A stretch of DNA of 64,000 nucleotides from Agrobacterium tumefaciens (GTDB taxonomy: Bacteria > Pseudomonadota > Alphaproteobacteria > Rhizobiales > Rhizobiaceae), in assembly GCF_000834635.1 (NCBI RefSeq), contig NZ_JXQV01000008.1:1-64000 (forward strand), given 5' to 3'. Each line of letters begins with the position of its first letter. The stretch's first letter is position 1. A model generated the notes under the pieces. That model was given only the letters and a program-made list of their open reading frames with translations. It made no database searches and was not told the DNA's origin. The translations under genes were made by a program, and so were the position numbers. Of the stretch, positions 8,526 to 17,358 are shown piece by piece.

Positions 8526-10033
8526 GCAACGACAAGCCTTCTTCATGGCAGGATTTGCCGACAGTGGTGGAAATCACCGACGAAAGCCGGCTTCGAAACA
8601 AGAATGCCCGCAACATGGCTGCCATTCTGGATGACATCATCGAGACTGACATTGTGCCCGCACGTGCGGGACGCGGCGATAATTCGCTGCCGATCGACGC
8701 TCTGCTCTCCAATTTTCGTTTTGGCGGCGAAGAGGTGCCAACGCTGGTGCAATCGGCAGCGCCGTTGCTCAACCTTGCGCATGTGCTGCGCTTCAGCGAT
8801 GTTGAACCCGACGCGGAACATCTGCGCCGCGCCTGCATGGAAGCCATCACACGTTACGAGCGCGACCTGGGGTCAGCGCGTATCAGCCCGGAACGCGCCA
8901 GAGCCGCCCATTACGTGGTGTGCGCCACCGTGGACGACGTTATCTTGAGCAAGCCGTGGGGCGTGCGTGCTGGCTGGGCGCGCTCCGGCCTCGTTTCCAC
9001 CTTCCATAACGATGTGACCGGCGGTGACCGCGTATTCGATATTCTCGACCATTTTCACCAGTCGCCGGGTGCCAACAAAGATCTTCTGCTGCTCCTCTAT
9101 CTCAGCCTTTCTTTGGCGTTTGAGGGTCGCACACGCGTTTCCGCCAAGGGAGCGCTCGAGCTTTCCCGAATCCGCGACAGCCTTTATAAAACGCTGATTG
9201 GCCAATATGGCGTGTTTGAGCGTGAACTGTCTCCGCACTGGCAGGGTGTCCAAGCCCGCCACACGCCGCTGCGCACCATGGCAGCACTCTGGACGCTGCT
9301 CTCACTGATCGCACTGGCATTCGCCTTCGGCTACCTGTTCTTCACCCTGTCTCTGAACAGCGCCTCCGATACAACCTTCGAGCGGCTGGCATCGTTGCCG
9401 CCAACGGATACGCCGAGTGTTCTCATCACAACACCGCCTTCCCCACCGGAAACACCCACTGTTCAGGCGCAGCAACCGAGAGCCGAGCCTCCAAGGACTG
9501 TCGAGCCGCCAAAACCGACGCGACTGGATAATCTGATGGCTTTCCTCCAGCCAGAGGTTCAAAGAAATCTGGTAACGCTGGCAAATGTGAATGGGCGCCT
9601 TCGCGTGCGCATCAACAATTCCGGCCTCTTCAATGTGGGAAGCGCCGATGTCAGCCCGCAATTTCGTGATCTGATCCAACGAATTGGCGGCGCACTTGCG
9701 GCCGACAAGTTCCGTGCGGTTGTTATCGGCTACACGGACAATGTGCCGATCAAAACCATCCAGTTTCCATCAAACTGGCACCTTTCGGAAGCTCGTGCCA
9801 AGGCGGTGGGCGATATTCTCTCCACCTTCACCGGTCCCGATGCCATCCTGACCGAGGGCCGCGCCGATAGTGACCCGATTGCCGATAACAACACGGCGGA
9901 AGGTCGCGAGAAGAACCGCAGAACTGAAATCATGGTGCTGACCAATCCCGGCGAGCAACTGAGCGAAGCGGGCATTCTTTCCCCCACAATTACAACGACA
10001 ACCGGACAGCAACCAGGTGAGGCCCAGCAATGA
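8522..10033 (+). CDS. tssL: T6SS inner-membrane protein TssL with C-terminal OmpA domain (ImpK)
   Basis: 503 residues from ATG 8522, which overlaps the tssK stop. Residues ~60-245 are the DotU/TssL cytoplasmic domain (PLLNLAHVLRF, ARAAHYVVCATVDDVILSKPWG, WARSGLVSTFHNDVTGGDRVF). One membrane segment follows around residues 255-278. A proline-rich linker then leads to an OmpA/MotB-like peptidoglycan-binding domain (VIGYTDNVPIKT, WHLSEARAKAVGDIL, ADSDPIADNNTAEGREKNRRTEI). This is the extended TssL form that anchors the membrane complex to the cell wall. In Agrobacterium, TssL is the PpkA phosphorylation target; whether that holds here is inference. Confidence 0.94.
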   Translation: MSNDKPSSWQDLPTVVEITDESRLRNKNARNMAAILDDIIETDIVPARAGRGDNSLPIDALLSNFRFGGEEVPTLVQSAAPLLNLAHVLRFSDVEPDAEHLRRACMEAITRYERDLGSARISPERARAAHYVVCATVDDVILSKPWGVRAGWARSGLVSTFHNDVTGGDRVFDILDHFHQSPGANKDLLLLLYLSLSLAFEGRTRVSAKGALELSRIRDSLYKTLIGQYGVFERELSPHWQGVQARHTPLRTMAALWTLLSLIALAFAFGYLFFTLSLNSASDTTFERLASLPPTDTPSVLITTPPSPPETPTVQAQQPRAEPPRTVEPPKPTRLDNLMAFLQPEVQRNLVTLANVNGRLRVRINNSGLFNVGSADVSPQFRDLIQRIGGALAADKFRAVVIGYTDNVPIKTIQFPSNWHLSEARAKAVGDILSTFTGPDAILTEGRADSDPIADNNTAEGREKNRRTEIMVLTNPGEQLSEAGILSPTITTTTGQQPGEAQQ

Positions 10034-13000
10034 ATCCGCTGAGTTATTTTTATACGATCCGGTCATATGTCGATAGCTACGCTTCCATCATCGGCAGGCG
10101 GTTCATCTCCTTGCTGTGGGCCGTGGCGCTCTGCGTCGTCATCTGGTTCTACGGCTATCTCGTCAGCTTCGGCACGTTCAAGCCGTTCGGAACAACCCAA
10201 GCGCGGTTGATCGCCATCGGCATCATCCTGCTGATCTGGATCATCTACATCGCTGTCACGCTCTACCGTGCCCGCAAGCAGGACAAGGAACTCGTAGACA
10301 GCATCGAGCAAGAGGCGCTCAACAACAGGAATGCAGAGGTCGGGGAAATACAAACCCGCCTGAAAGAGGCGCTTGCCCTCTTGCGCCGCGTTACAAAGAA
10401 GCGGTTTGGCTATATCTACGATCTGCCTTGGTATGTGATTTTCGGGGCACCCGGTTCCGGTAAGACCACGGCGCTGACCAATTCCGGCCTGCAATTTCCG
10501 CTGGGTGACGCTCTGGGCGAAAACGCCGTGAAGGGTATCGGCGGTACGCGAAACTGCAATTGGTGGTTCACGGATGAGGCAATCCTCATCGATACCGCGG
10601 GGCGCTACACCACACAGGACGATCTAGACGGCTCATCCAAGGCCGGATGGGAGGGTTTCCTTAACCTTTTGCGCCGCTATCGTCGCTCCCAGCCAATCAA
10701 TGGTGCGCTCGTCACTCTATCCATCCACGACCTTCTGACGCGTGACCCGGAAGAACAGCGGCAAGAGCTTCGATCCATCCGGCAGCGGCTGTCGGAACTG
10801 GACGAGTATCTTCATGCCCGCGTGCCTGTTTATGTCGTGTTGACAAAGGCTGACCTTCTGGACGGTTTCATCGAATTCTTCGATGGGTTCAACAAGACGG
10901 ATCGCCATCAGGTCTGGGGCACGACATTCAAGCTGGACGAAAGCTATTCTGGGCAGGATCTTCCGCAACGCTTTCTCGAAGAATTTGAACTGTTGCAGCA
11001 GCGTGTCGATGCGATGCTGATCGAACGGTTGCAACAGGAGCAGAATGCCGAGATCAGGGGGCGCATTTTCCGCTTCCCGGCAGAACTTTCCAAGCTCAAG
11101 GACAGACTGCACGAGGCACTGAGCGAGCTTTGCGCCAGTTCGCCGCTCATCGAATCGCCGTTGCTGCGGGGTGTCTACTTTGCGTCGGGCACACAGGCGG
11201 AAGCTGGCACAACAGCGCCTCGCGCCCACCGCAGTTACTTTCTCGTGCGCCTTTTCAAGGACGTCATCTTTCCGGAAGCTGCACTCGTCATGCGTGACAA
11301 GCGCCTTTCCGGCAGACAGTTGCTGGTCCGGCGCGTAGCTTATGGCGTATGTACGGCTGTCGTAGCCATCGTTTTCGCTGGCTGGATTTTCACCTATTTC
11401 GCCAATACGCAGGCGCTGGCGGAAGCCGACCGCAAGCTGAACGCCTATCAGCAGCTCGTACAGGGTATTCCGGTGCGCAATGTATCGGATGCCGATTTTC
11501 TGCGCATCCTGCCGGCGCTCGACAATCTGCGCGACGTGAATTCCGGCTTTCGGAAGGATCGCGTCTGGAACGTTGGCTTCGGGCTGGATCAGGAAGAAAA
11601 GATCGCAGGACGGCAGCGTGACGCATACCAGCGTGCGCTGAATGCATTGCTCCTGCCGCGAATGATCGTGCAATTGCAAAAGCAGTTGCAAGATGAGAAC
11701 GATGTGACACGCACGTTCAACTCACTCAAGCTTTACGGCATGCTGGGTGGTCTTGGTAATCTCGATCGGGATTTCATGACTGTGCAGTCGCACGATATGT
11801 TTGCCTCACTCTATCCGGGGGATGGGCGCGCTGCTGCCCGCGATGCACTCAATCGACATGCTCGCGCTCTGGCGACTGGTGCACTTGCACCGATTGAACT
11901 TGATGCGAGGCTGATATCCAAAGCGCGAGACACGATCCGGAATCAGGCCATAGGTGCGCGTGCCTATGATATTCTGGCTGGCCTTCCGCAGGCACGCGAG
12001 CTTGCGGAGTGGAACCCTTCTGGTGCGTTCGGTCCGCTTGGTGAACGTGCCGTGGAACGTGAAAGCAAGGCACCGCTGGTGGATGGTATCGAAGGGCTGT
12101 TTACCGCCAATGGATATCGCAGCGTCGTCATTCCACAGGTCTCCTATGCCTCTCGCGTCGCATTGTCTGAGGCCTGGGTTCGCGGGTCTGACGATGCCAT
12201 TCGTGGTGCAACGGTTGAAACCGTGGCGCAGGCCGCCCTTCAGATATACTTCGACCGATTTGAAAAGCGCTGGAACGACCTTCTCACAGATGTCCGCATC
12301 AAGCCTTCGCAAAGCCTTGGTGACGCGGTGGAGACCACACGTATTCTGGCCAATGATCGCAACATTGTCATTGAAGCCGCCAGATCCATTGCCGATGCCA
12401 CAGACCTGCGCCCCAATGCGGGGGCAAGTTTGACGACACTTGCCTCAACCGCAGACGGCGACAATACCGCTGCGATTTTATCCGCGACCGTCGATGCCTC
12501 CGACCCCTACGGCCCTCTGCGCGACATGCTGGCGGTGAAAGGTTCAGGCAGTGCCAACCAGGAGAATGGCAGCAAGGACGCTGGTTCACCATCCGAACAG
12601 CTTCTGGTAAATATCAAAGAACTGCATGAGCAATTGGCACGCTCCTCAACCACATCAGATGAGGTGGCGAAGGTGTTCGATGTGGACAGCCAGCTGACGA
12701 AAGCCAATCAGGATCTGTTGCAAGAGGCCCGTCAGCTTCCGGCACCGCTTGATATATGGGTTGCTGGGCTTGCCGCCGATGTCGGCTCGCTAGCGGTCAA
12801 ATCCGCCCGTGGCCGGATTGCCGACCTTTGGGCGGCAGAGGCAGCTTCACTTTGCTCATCCATAGTTTCTGGACGCTACCCATTTGATCGGGCATCGCCG
12901 AGAGATGTTGCGATGGCGGATTTCACGAGGCTTTTCGGCCCGACCGGCACCTTCCAGACGTTCTTCAAACAGCGCATGGAGCCATTCGTGGACAAGACGA

Positions 13001-13506
13001 CAACGCCATGGGGCTGGAAAGGTACTTTTGGCGCAACCGGTATACCCAGCGATGCCATTGCGCAATTCGAGAATGCCGACAAGATCTTCCGCGCATTCTT
13101 TCCCAATGGAAGTGAAGTCCCAGCCGTTTCCATCAACGTAAAGCCGGTGTCGCTGTCTCAGGCATCCAGCGCGGTGATGCTGGAAATCGAAGGCGAGCGG
13201 GTCGTCTATTATCATGGTCCGGTTCAGGCGAAATCCATCACGTGGCCATCGGAGGCCAACTCCGCCAATCTTTCGCGCATCGCCTTCCAGCCAGGTGGTT
13301 GGCAGCAGGCGAAAACAGAAAACGGAGACTGGTCTCCTTTCCGCCTGCTCGATGATGCTAAAATCGATAATCAAGCCGGTGATCTGTTGCGAGCGAGGTT
13401 TGAGAATAGCGGTCAGGTGGCAGAGTTCGATATTCAATTTGGATCAGTGCTCAATCCTTTCAGGCTGGACGCGCTTGCGAAGTTTAGCTGCCCTGCTCAA
13501 TTCTGA
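10030..13506 (+). CDS. tssM: T6SS membrane core protein TssM (IcmF family)
   Basis: 1158 residues, the usual size. Two N-terminal membrane segments (residues ~22-45 and 55-78) precede a cytoplasmic NTPase domain with Walker A GAPGSGKTT at residues 139-147 and the DTAGRY motif shortly after. A third membrane segment (~435-457) precedes a large periplasmic IcmF-related region that ends in the TssM C-terminal domain (SPFRLLDDAKID). TssM with TssL, and usually a TssJ lipoprotein, forms the trans-envelope channel. No tssJ is visible in this window, in keeping with rhizobial imp clusters. It overlaps tssL by 4 bases. Confidence 0.95.
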   Translation: MNPLSYFYTIRSYVDSYASIIGRRFISLLWAVALCVVIWFYGYLVSFGTFKPFGTTQARLIAIGIILLIWIIYIAVTLYRARKQDKELVDSIEQEALNNRNAEVGEIQTRLKEALALLRRVTKKRFGYIYDLPWYVIFGAPGSGKTTALTNSGLQFPLGDALGENAVKGIGGTRNCNWWFTDEAILIDTAGRYTTQDDLDGSSKAGWEGFLNLLRRYRRSQPINGALVTLSIHDLLTRDPEEQRQELRSIRQRLSELDEYLHARVPVYVVLTKADLLDGFIEFFDGFNKTDRHQVWGTTFKLDESYSGQDLPQRFLEEFELLQQRVDAMLIERLQQEQNAEIRGRIFRFPAELSKLKDRLHEALSELCASSPLIESPLLRGVYFASGTQAEAGTTAPRAHRSYFLVRLFKDVIFPEAALVMRDKRLSGRQLLVRRVAYGVCTAVVAIVFAGWIFTYFANTQALAEADRKLNAYQQLVQGIPVRNVSDADFLRILPALDNLRDVNSGFRKDRVWNVGFGLDQEEKIAGRQRDAYQRALNALLLPRMIVQLQKQLQDENDVTRTFNSLKLYGMLGGLGNLDRDFMTVQSHDMFASLYPGDGRAAARDALNRHARALATGALAPIELDARLISKARDTIRNQAIGARAYDILAGLPQARELAEWNPSGAFGPLGERAVERESKAPLVDGIEGLFTANGYRSVVIPQVSYASRVALSEAWVRGSDDAIRGATVETVAQAALQIYFDRFEKRWNDLLTDVRIKPSQSLGDAVETTRILANDRNIVIEAARSIADATDLRPNAGASLTTLASTADGDNTAAILSATVDASDPYGPLRDMLAVKGSGSANQENGSKDAGSPSEQLLVNIKELHEQLARSSTTSDEVAKVFDVDSQLTKANQDLLQEARQLPAPLDIWVAGLAADVGSLAVKSARGRIADLWAAEAASLCSSIVSGRYPFDRASPRDVAMADFTRLFGPTGTFQTFFKQRMEPFVDKTTTPWGWKGTFGATGIPSDAIAQFENADKIFRAFFPNGSEVPAVSINVKPVSLSQASSAVMLEIEGERVVYYHGPVQAKSITWPSEANSANLSRIAFQPGGWQQAKTENGDWSPFRLLDDAKIDNQAGDLLRARFENSGQVAEFDIQFGSVLNPFRLDALAKFSCPAQF

Positions 13507-13534
13507 GCGACAGATGTCACCTTTAACGGAGGGG

Positions 13535-13585
13535 ATGATGACAATGAAACTAGACCGACGCCGCAGAGCTGACTTGTCAGTCTGA
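13535..13585 (+). CDS. Possible 16-residue leader ORF coupled to tagF
   Basis: Between tssM and tagF the best ribosome site (AACGGAGGGG, 13525-13534) does not serve tagF. It sits directly before ATG ATG at 13535/13538, opening MMTMKLDRRRRADLSV with a TGA at 13583-13585 that overlaps the tagF ATG as TGATG. SD spacing is ideal for the second or third ATG. tagF itself has no clear SD, so translation may depend on ribosomes terminating here. Whether the peptide has a function is unknown. Confidence 0.4.
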   Translation: MMTMKLDRRRRADLSV

Positions 13586-15018
13586 TGGCAAAGCAAGTCA
13601 GCACTCCCGCAAAAGCAGCGGTCGAAAGCGACCGGATTGGTTTTTTCGGGAAAATCCAGAGCCACGGAGATTTCCTCTCCGAGGGTCTGGACCGCGATCT
13701 TATCGGCGCCCTCGATGGCTGGGTACAGGCCGGAATGCACGCCTGTGCTGATGCATTCGCGTCGCGCTGGAATTCCGTATTTTCCGCATCCCCTCCATTG
13801 CGCTTCATTACCGAGCGCGGAATTTGGGGCCCCAATGCCTATGCGGGTGTTCTCCTTCCCAGCCGGGACAGGGTTGGCCGTAAATATCCGTTGGTCGTCT
13901 TGGCGCAGATGGCAGACTTCAACTATCATCCAAGAACGATCTATCTTGATGACACGTGGTTCATGGCAGCAGAGGCGGTGGCCGAAACGTCCATGACACA
14001 AGACTTCGACATGCAGCGTTTCACCACCGCGATCAAACGGTTGCGAATGCCTAAACCGAAGGGCGAAGATGAAGATATCAGATTTTCAGCCCGCTCCGGG
14101 GAACCGATAAGCCTGTGGTGGTACATTGACGCCGACACGCGCCGCGCCCGCGGTATGAAATTTGAAGGAAAGCCGAAGGCAACGGATTTCGTGAAGCTTT
14201 TTCGTGAGCAGATTGCCACGGATGAGGCGGCCACGGATGCAGCCCCCGCCTCAACCCCGCCTCAGAAAGCCACGACCGAAACCAAACCCGCTGTCCCACC
14301 AAAACCCGCTGCTGTGCCAACCCCGCCGCCGCAAGCTGCACCCGCGCCATCACTTGTTTACAGTTACGCCACCCATCCGGGCACGCGCCTCAGCGTCAAC
14401 GCGGACGCACTGTTCGTCTCAAAGAGCCCTGCTCTCTTTGCCATTGCCGACGGTGTGGGAGACAGCAATGCAGCAGTCGAGGCTGCAAGGCTGACAATGA
14501 ATGCGCTAACAGACATAACCAGCAACGACCATGCTGAATTTGTCGCGCAGGATATCAAAGGCAAACTCGGCACCGTCAACAGCCTGTTGCTATCACGCCA
14601 GGTCGGCACGGAAGCACCACGGCCGATGGCAAGCGTGGTTCTGGCTTCTCTTGTTGAAAACACTCTCAGAGTTTTATGGTCAGGTGATGCGCGCGCCTAT
14701 CTGATGCGGGATGGCACCATGCATATGCTGTCGCGCGATCACGTGAGCGTCGGCATAAGGAAGCAGCTGTCGCAATGCCTTGGGCTTTCCCAACAGTTCC
14801 GTCCAGATACACTAAGCGAAGAATGGGGCTTGCGCGACCGCCTCCTGCTGTGCAGTTTCCCGCTTATACAGGCTCTGAAAGAGCGCGTGGTTGCCGAGAT
14901 CTTGCAAGAAACGCGGATCGACGATTGCGCCAATGCTCTGATACAGGAAGCTCTTATCGAGAATATCAGAGAGAATATCAGCGCGATTGTGATCGGAAAC
15001 CAGCTTGAGCAGCAATGA
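13585..15018 (+). CDS. tagF: TagF-PppA fusion, T6SS post-translational regulator with degenerate PP2C domain
   Basis: 477 residues. Residues ~15-220 are TagF/ImpM (GFFGKIQSHGDFLSEGL, GIWGPNAYAGVLLPSRDRVGRKYPLVVL, PISLWWYIDAD). A proline/alanine-rich linker (~220-260) leads to a PP2C-like phosphatase domain. Its first motifs survive (NADA, IADGVG with D289, SGDARAYL with D368). However, the CSDGL motif reads CSFPL (F425 instead of Asp) and the final DN motif reads EN (E463). Agrobacterium also has a TagF-PppA fusion, and there TagF represses secretion. The phosphatase half here is probably weak or inactive (inference). Its stop lies inside ppkA. Confidence 0.9.
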   Translation: MAKQVSTPAKAAVESDRIGFFGKIQSHGDFLSEGLDRDLIGALDGWVQAGMHACADAFASRWNSVFSASPPLRFITERGIWGPNAYAGVLLPSRDRVGRKYPLVVLAQMADFNYHPRTIYLDDTWFMAAEAVAETSMTQDFDMQRFTTAIKRLRMPKPKGEDEDIRFSARSGEPISLWWYIDADTRRARGMKFEGKPKATDFVKLFREQIATDEAATDAAPASTPPQKATTETKPAVPPKPAAVPTPPPQAAPAPSLVYSYATHPGTRLSVNADALFVSKSPALFAIADGVGDSNAAVEAARLTMNALTDITSNDHAEFVAQDIKGKLGTVNSLLLSRQVGTEAPRPMASVVLASLVENTLRVLWSGDARAYLMRDGTMHMLSRDHVSVGIRKQLSQCLGLSQQFRPDTLSEEWGLRDRLLLCSFPLIQALKERVVAEILQETRIDDCANALIQEALIENIRENISAIVIGNQLEQQ

Positions 15019-15871
15019 CGAGGTTGCTAGGCGTTTTGCCGATTTGTGGGCGGCGATACGACGGTCGGAAACACCGGACGACGTGATAGATCGTATTCGC
15101 GATGCACTTGACCGCAAGGCGACGGCGCTGGCTCATCAAAATCCTGACTATATCGAAAACAGTTTCATTGTTGAGGCTGTGACCCATGAAACGGAAACCA
15201 CACAAATCCTGCAGGTAACTCATCGCGACCTAGGCACCTCCTCCGCCATCAAGACAGTGCCGGAAAAAGCGCGTGATGATGCCTTTCTCGTTCAGAACCT
15301 GCGAAGAGAAGCTGAGATCGGGCTTTCCCTTCGGCATCCCTGCCTTCAGGAAATCTCGGCACTGCTACGGCTGACGGACGGGCGGCCGGGCCTGCTGCAG
15401 CCATGGACGCCTTTTACGTTAGCAACTCTTCTGAGCAGCAGAAAACTGACACCGCATGAGATCAACGCCAGCTTGCATCGGCTTCTAAGCGGGGTTTCTG
15501 CTCTTCATGCTGAGAGTTTCGTCCACGGTGATATCACGCCCGCAAATCTTCTCGTTCCAGACGGAGAACTCGACAAGGCGCGGCTTGGCGATTTCGGGAT
15601 AACGTTGAAAACAGGCGAATTCCACCATATGCACGGCATCAGCCATGCGGGTTCACCTGAATTTTCAGCTCCGGAGCAATTGGCGGGCGAAGCAGCACAT
15701 CCGAAGCACGATATCTATTCGATCGGAAGGCTCGCAGAGCGGATGATCAGCGCGCTTGATGGCGAGGCGGATGAAAAGCTTGCAAGGTTTATGCAGCTGT
15801 GCACCGCATCAGATGCGTCTAAGCGCCCTCGTTCTGCTACCGATGCGGCTCTTCTTCTCAGCGGCGAGTGA
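15005..15871 (+). CDS. ppkA: T6SS-associated Ser/Thr kinase-like protein (PpkA/TagE, ImpN)
   Basis: 288 residues, soluble, opened by TTG at 15005 within the tagF-pppA end; no better start is visible. Kinase motifs present are the AIK lysine (K83), catalytic loop HGDITPANLL (D176), DFG (D196) and the APE-like GSPEFSAPEQL. The glycine-rich loop before K83 is not recognisable and the catalytic loop has HGD instead of HRD. There is no membrane segment, unlike PpkA of Pseudomonas. By operon position it should phosphorylate TssL or Fha. Activity is plausible, since Lys, Asp and DFG are intact, but unproven. Confidence 0.85.
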   Translation: MSSNDEVARRFADLWAAIRRSETPDDVIDRIRDALDRKATALAHQNPDYIENSFIVEAVTHETETTQILQVTHRDLGTSSAIKTVPEKARDDAFLVQNLRREAEIGLSLRHPCLQEISALLRLTDGRPGLLQPWTPFTLATLLSSRKLTPHEINASLHRLLSGVSALHAESFVHGDITPANLLVPDGELDKARLGDFGITLKTGEFHHMHGISHAGSPEFSAPEQLAGEAAHPKHDIYSIGRLAERMISALDGEADEKLARFMQLCTASDASKRPRSATDAALLLSGE

Positions 15872-15888
15872 CGTTATATCACCGCCGC
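15861..15888. terminator. Hairpin between the convergent T6SS operon and export gene
   Basis: GCGGCGAGTGA (15861-15871) pairs with TCACCGCCGC (15879-15888), leaving one bulged A and a 7-base loop; it spans the ppkA stop codon. Neither side has a good T-run, so Rho-independent termination is uncertain. Confidence 0.4.
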
Positions 15889-15904
15889 CTCGCCTCGGCA
15901 GAAA

Positions 15905-17041
15905 TCAGTTTGAACCGCCGGGCGGCGGCGCTGCTGCGGTTGGCACGCTCTTCTGGAAGACCGTCAGCAGCTTGGCAGAATCCACCAGCGGCGCGTTGCT
16001 CGCATAGAGAACATCGCCCTTCTGCATCTGGAAGAGCTGCATCAAGGCGATGCTGGACGCATCACGCATATTGACGTGATAAATCACCGGCTTCATCGTT
16101 GATGTAAAAGCGACCGGATCTTTCGAGCCCGCAGGTGCCCTGGTTGGCACATTCACAATCTCATTGCGGAAAACATAGACATTGCGGGCGTCAGCGCGGT
16201 CATCCAGCAAACCACCGGAACGACCAACGGCCTGCGCAAGCGTCATCTTTCCAGTTTCAAACTGAAACTCGCCTGCGCTTTTAAATGCGCCCAGCGCAGT
16301 AAAGCTGGAGGCATCGCCATCGATCATGATCTGGTCGTCCGGTGACACGCGAATATTCTGGCGATCTTCCCGCATGATGCGATCCAGCGAGGCGCTGGCG
16401 CGCTGGCTTCCGCGAACAACAGTCACCTGCGCTGCAGCCGGTGCGACCGTCGGCCCACCAGACTGGTTGATAACATCCAGCACCCGTTCCTGTCGGGCAG
16501 TCAGCGCAATCTTGCCGGGCGTCTTGACTGCGCCGCTCAGCATAACCGCGCTGGTCGGCTTATCGATAACTGTGACAACAGCCTGGGGATTGACTGCAGA
16601 CCCCTTGAGACCGGTCACGACCTGCGACTGCAGGCCCTCCGGTGTCGAGTCGATCACTCGCTTTTTGCCAATGAATGGCAGATTAACGCTGCCGCTCTGA
16701 TCAACCGTAAAACGTCCGAGGTTGAGGGTCTTGCTCTGCGTCGACGAGAAAAGTCCATCTTCGCCCGTATCAAATACAGTGATGTCAATAACATCGCCAC
16801 GACGCAGACGCTGGGAATTATAGCCAGTATTACGCAAGGCAGTCAGGCCCGGGCCGTTAGCGCTTTCCAGCGAAGACTGCAACAATGGCGCAGCAGGTGC
16901 GTCCGCCAACTCGATAACACGAATTTTTTCGTTGGTTTTGGGAAGAGTTGCTGACCGGATATTTCCGGCAGTCGGACCATCCGAGGGCTTTGCACAACCG
17001 GCCAACAAAGCCAAAAGAAGTACCGACGCAACCTTCTTCAT
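15905..17041 (-). CDS. Polysaccharide export lipoprotein, Wza/KpsD family
   Basis: 378 residues from the ATG at 17041; an upstream start at 17071 would put ten residues before the signal peptide. MKKVASVLLLALLAGC is a lipoprotein signal with lipobox LAGC. The polysaccharide export domain follows (LRRGDVIDITVFDTGE, FTVDQSGSVNLPFIGKKRV), then beta-grasp SLBB repeats (VMLSGAVKTPGKIAL and GAFKSAGEFQFETGKMTLAQAVGRSGGL). Such proteins form the outer-membrane outlet for capsule or exopolysaccharide. No glycosyltransferase or Wzc-like gene is adjacent, so the exported polymer cannot be named. Confidence 0.9.
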   Translation of the reverse strand: MKKVASVLLLALLAGCAKPSDGPTAGNIRSATLPKTNEKIRVIELADAPAAPLLQSSLESANGPGLTALRNTGYNSQRLRRGDVIDITVFDTGEDGLFSSTQSKTLNLGRFTVDQSGSVNLPFIGKKRVIDSTPEGLQSQVVTGLKGSAVNPQAVVTVIDKPTSAVMLSGAVKTPGKIALTARQERVLDVINQSGGPTVAPAAAQVTVVRGSQRASASLDRIMREDRQNIRVSPDDQIMIDGDASSFTALGAFKSAGEFQFETGKMTLAQAVGRSGGLLDDRADARNVYVFRNEIVNVPTRAPAGSKDPVAFTSTMKPVIYHVNMRDASSIALMQLFQMQKGDVLYASNAPLVDSAKLLTVFQKSVPTAAAPPPGGSN

Positions 17042-17169
17042 CCGACATCCCCGCAATAGAATCACATACACGCAGGAATAGCATCAAAGCGATTTCGGAC
17101 AATATCAGTGAAGCTGAAAATTGAAAAGATGAGAGCGGTAACAAGCGCGCTGTTGCCTTTCAGCAACCA

Positions 17170-17184
17170 CTTACGTAACGTAAG
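17170..17184. promoter_or_regulatory. 15-base perfect palindrome upstream of the export gene
   Basis: CTTACGT-A-ACGTAAG is a perfect inverted repeat about 130 bases before the export lipoprotein start. TATAAA on the minus strand (17194-17199) lies just upstream of it, but no good -35 was found. The rest of 17042-17325 shows only a small GTTGC/GCAAC hairpin near 17152. The size and symmetry suggest an operator for a dimeric regulator; the protein is unknown. Confidence 0.4.
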
Positions 17185-17325
17185 GCATTGAATTTTATAG
17201 TACTTGGCGATGCACAGCTCGACTGCGGAGCGCATACCCTTAAAATTCACCCCTCATTGCCGACGGATGCGGCCTGATGGCTCCGTTGCGATGTCTAAGC
17301 ATATTGCTCGGCTAGGCAGCTAGAA

Positions 17326-17348
17326 GGCGGCGGAACTGGTCCGCCGCC
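17326..17348 (-). terminator. Terminator hairpin after the Omp25-like gene
   Basis: GGCGGCGGA (17326-17334) and TCCGCCGCC (17340-17348) form a 9-base-pair stem with a 5-base loop, 10 bases past the porin stop on the minus strand. The following sequence TTCTAG is only weakly T-rich. Confidence 0.6.
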
Positions 17349-17358
17349 TGTCTCAAAA

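Noticed and set aside
10717..11691. 324-codon open frame antisense to tssM
   Set aside because: Lies fully inside tssM, no motifs, no promoter or SD.
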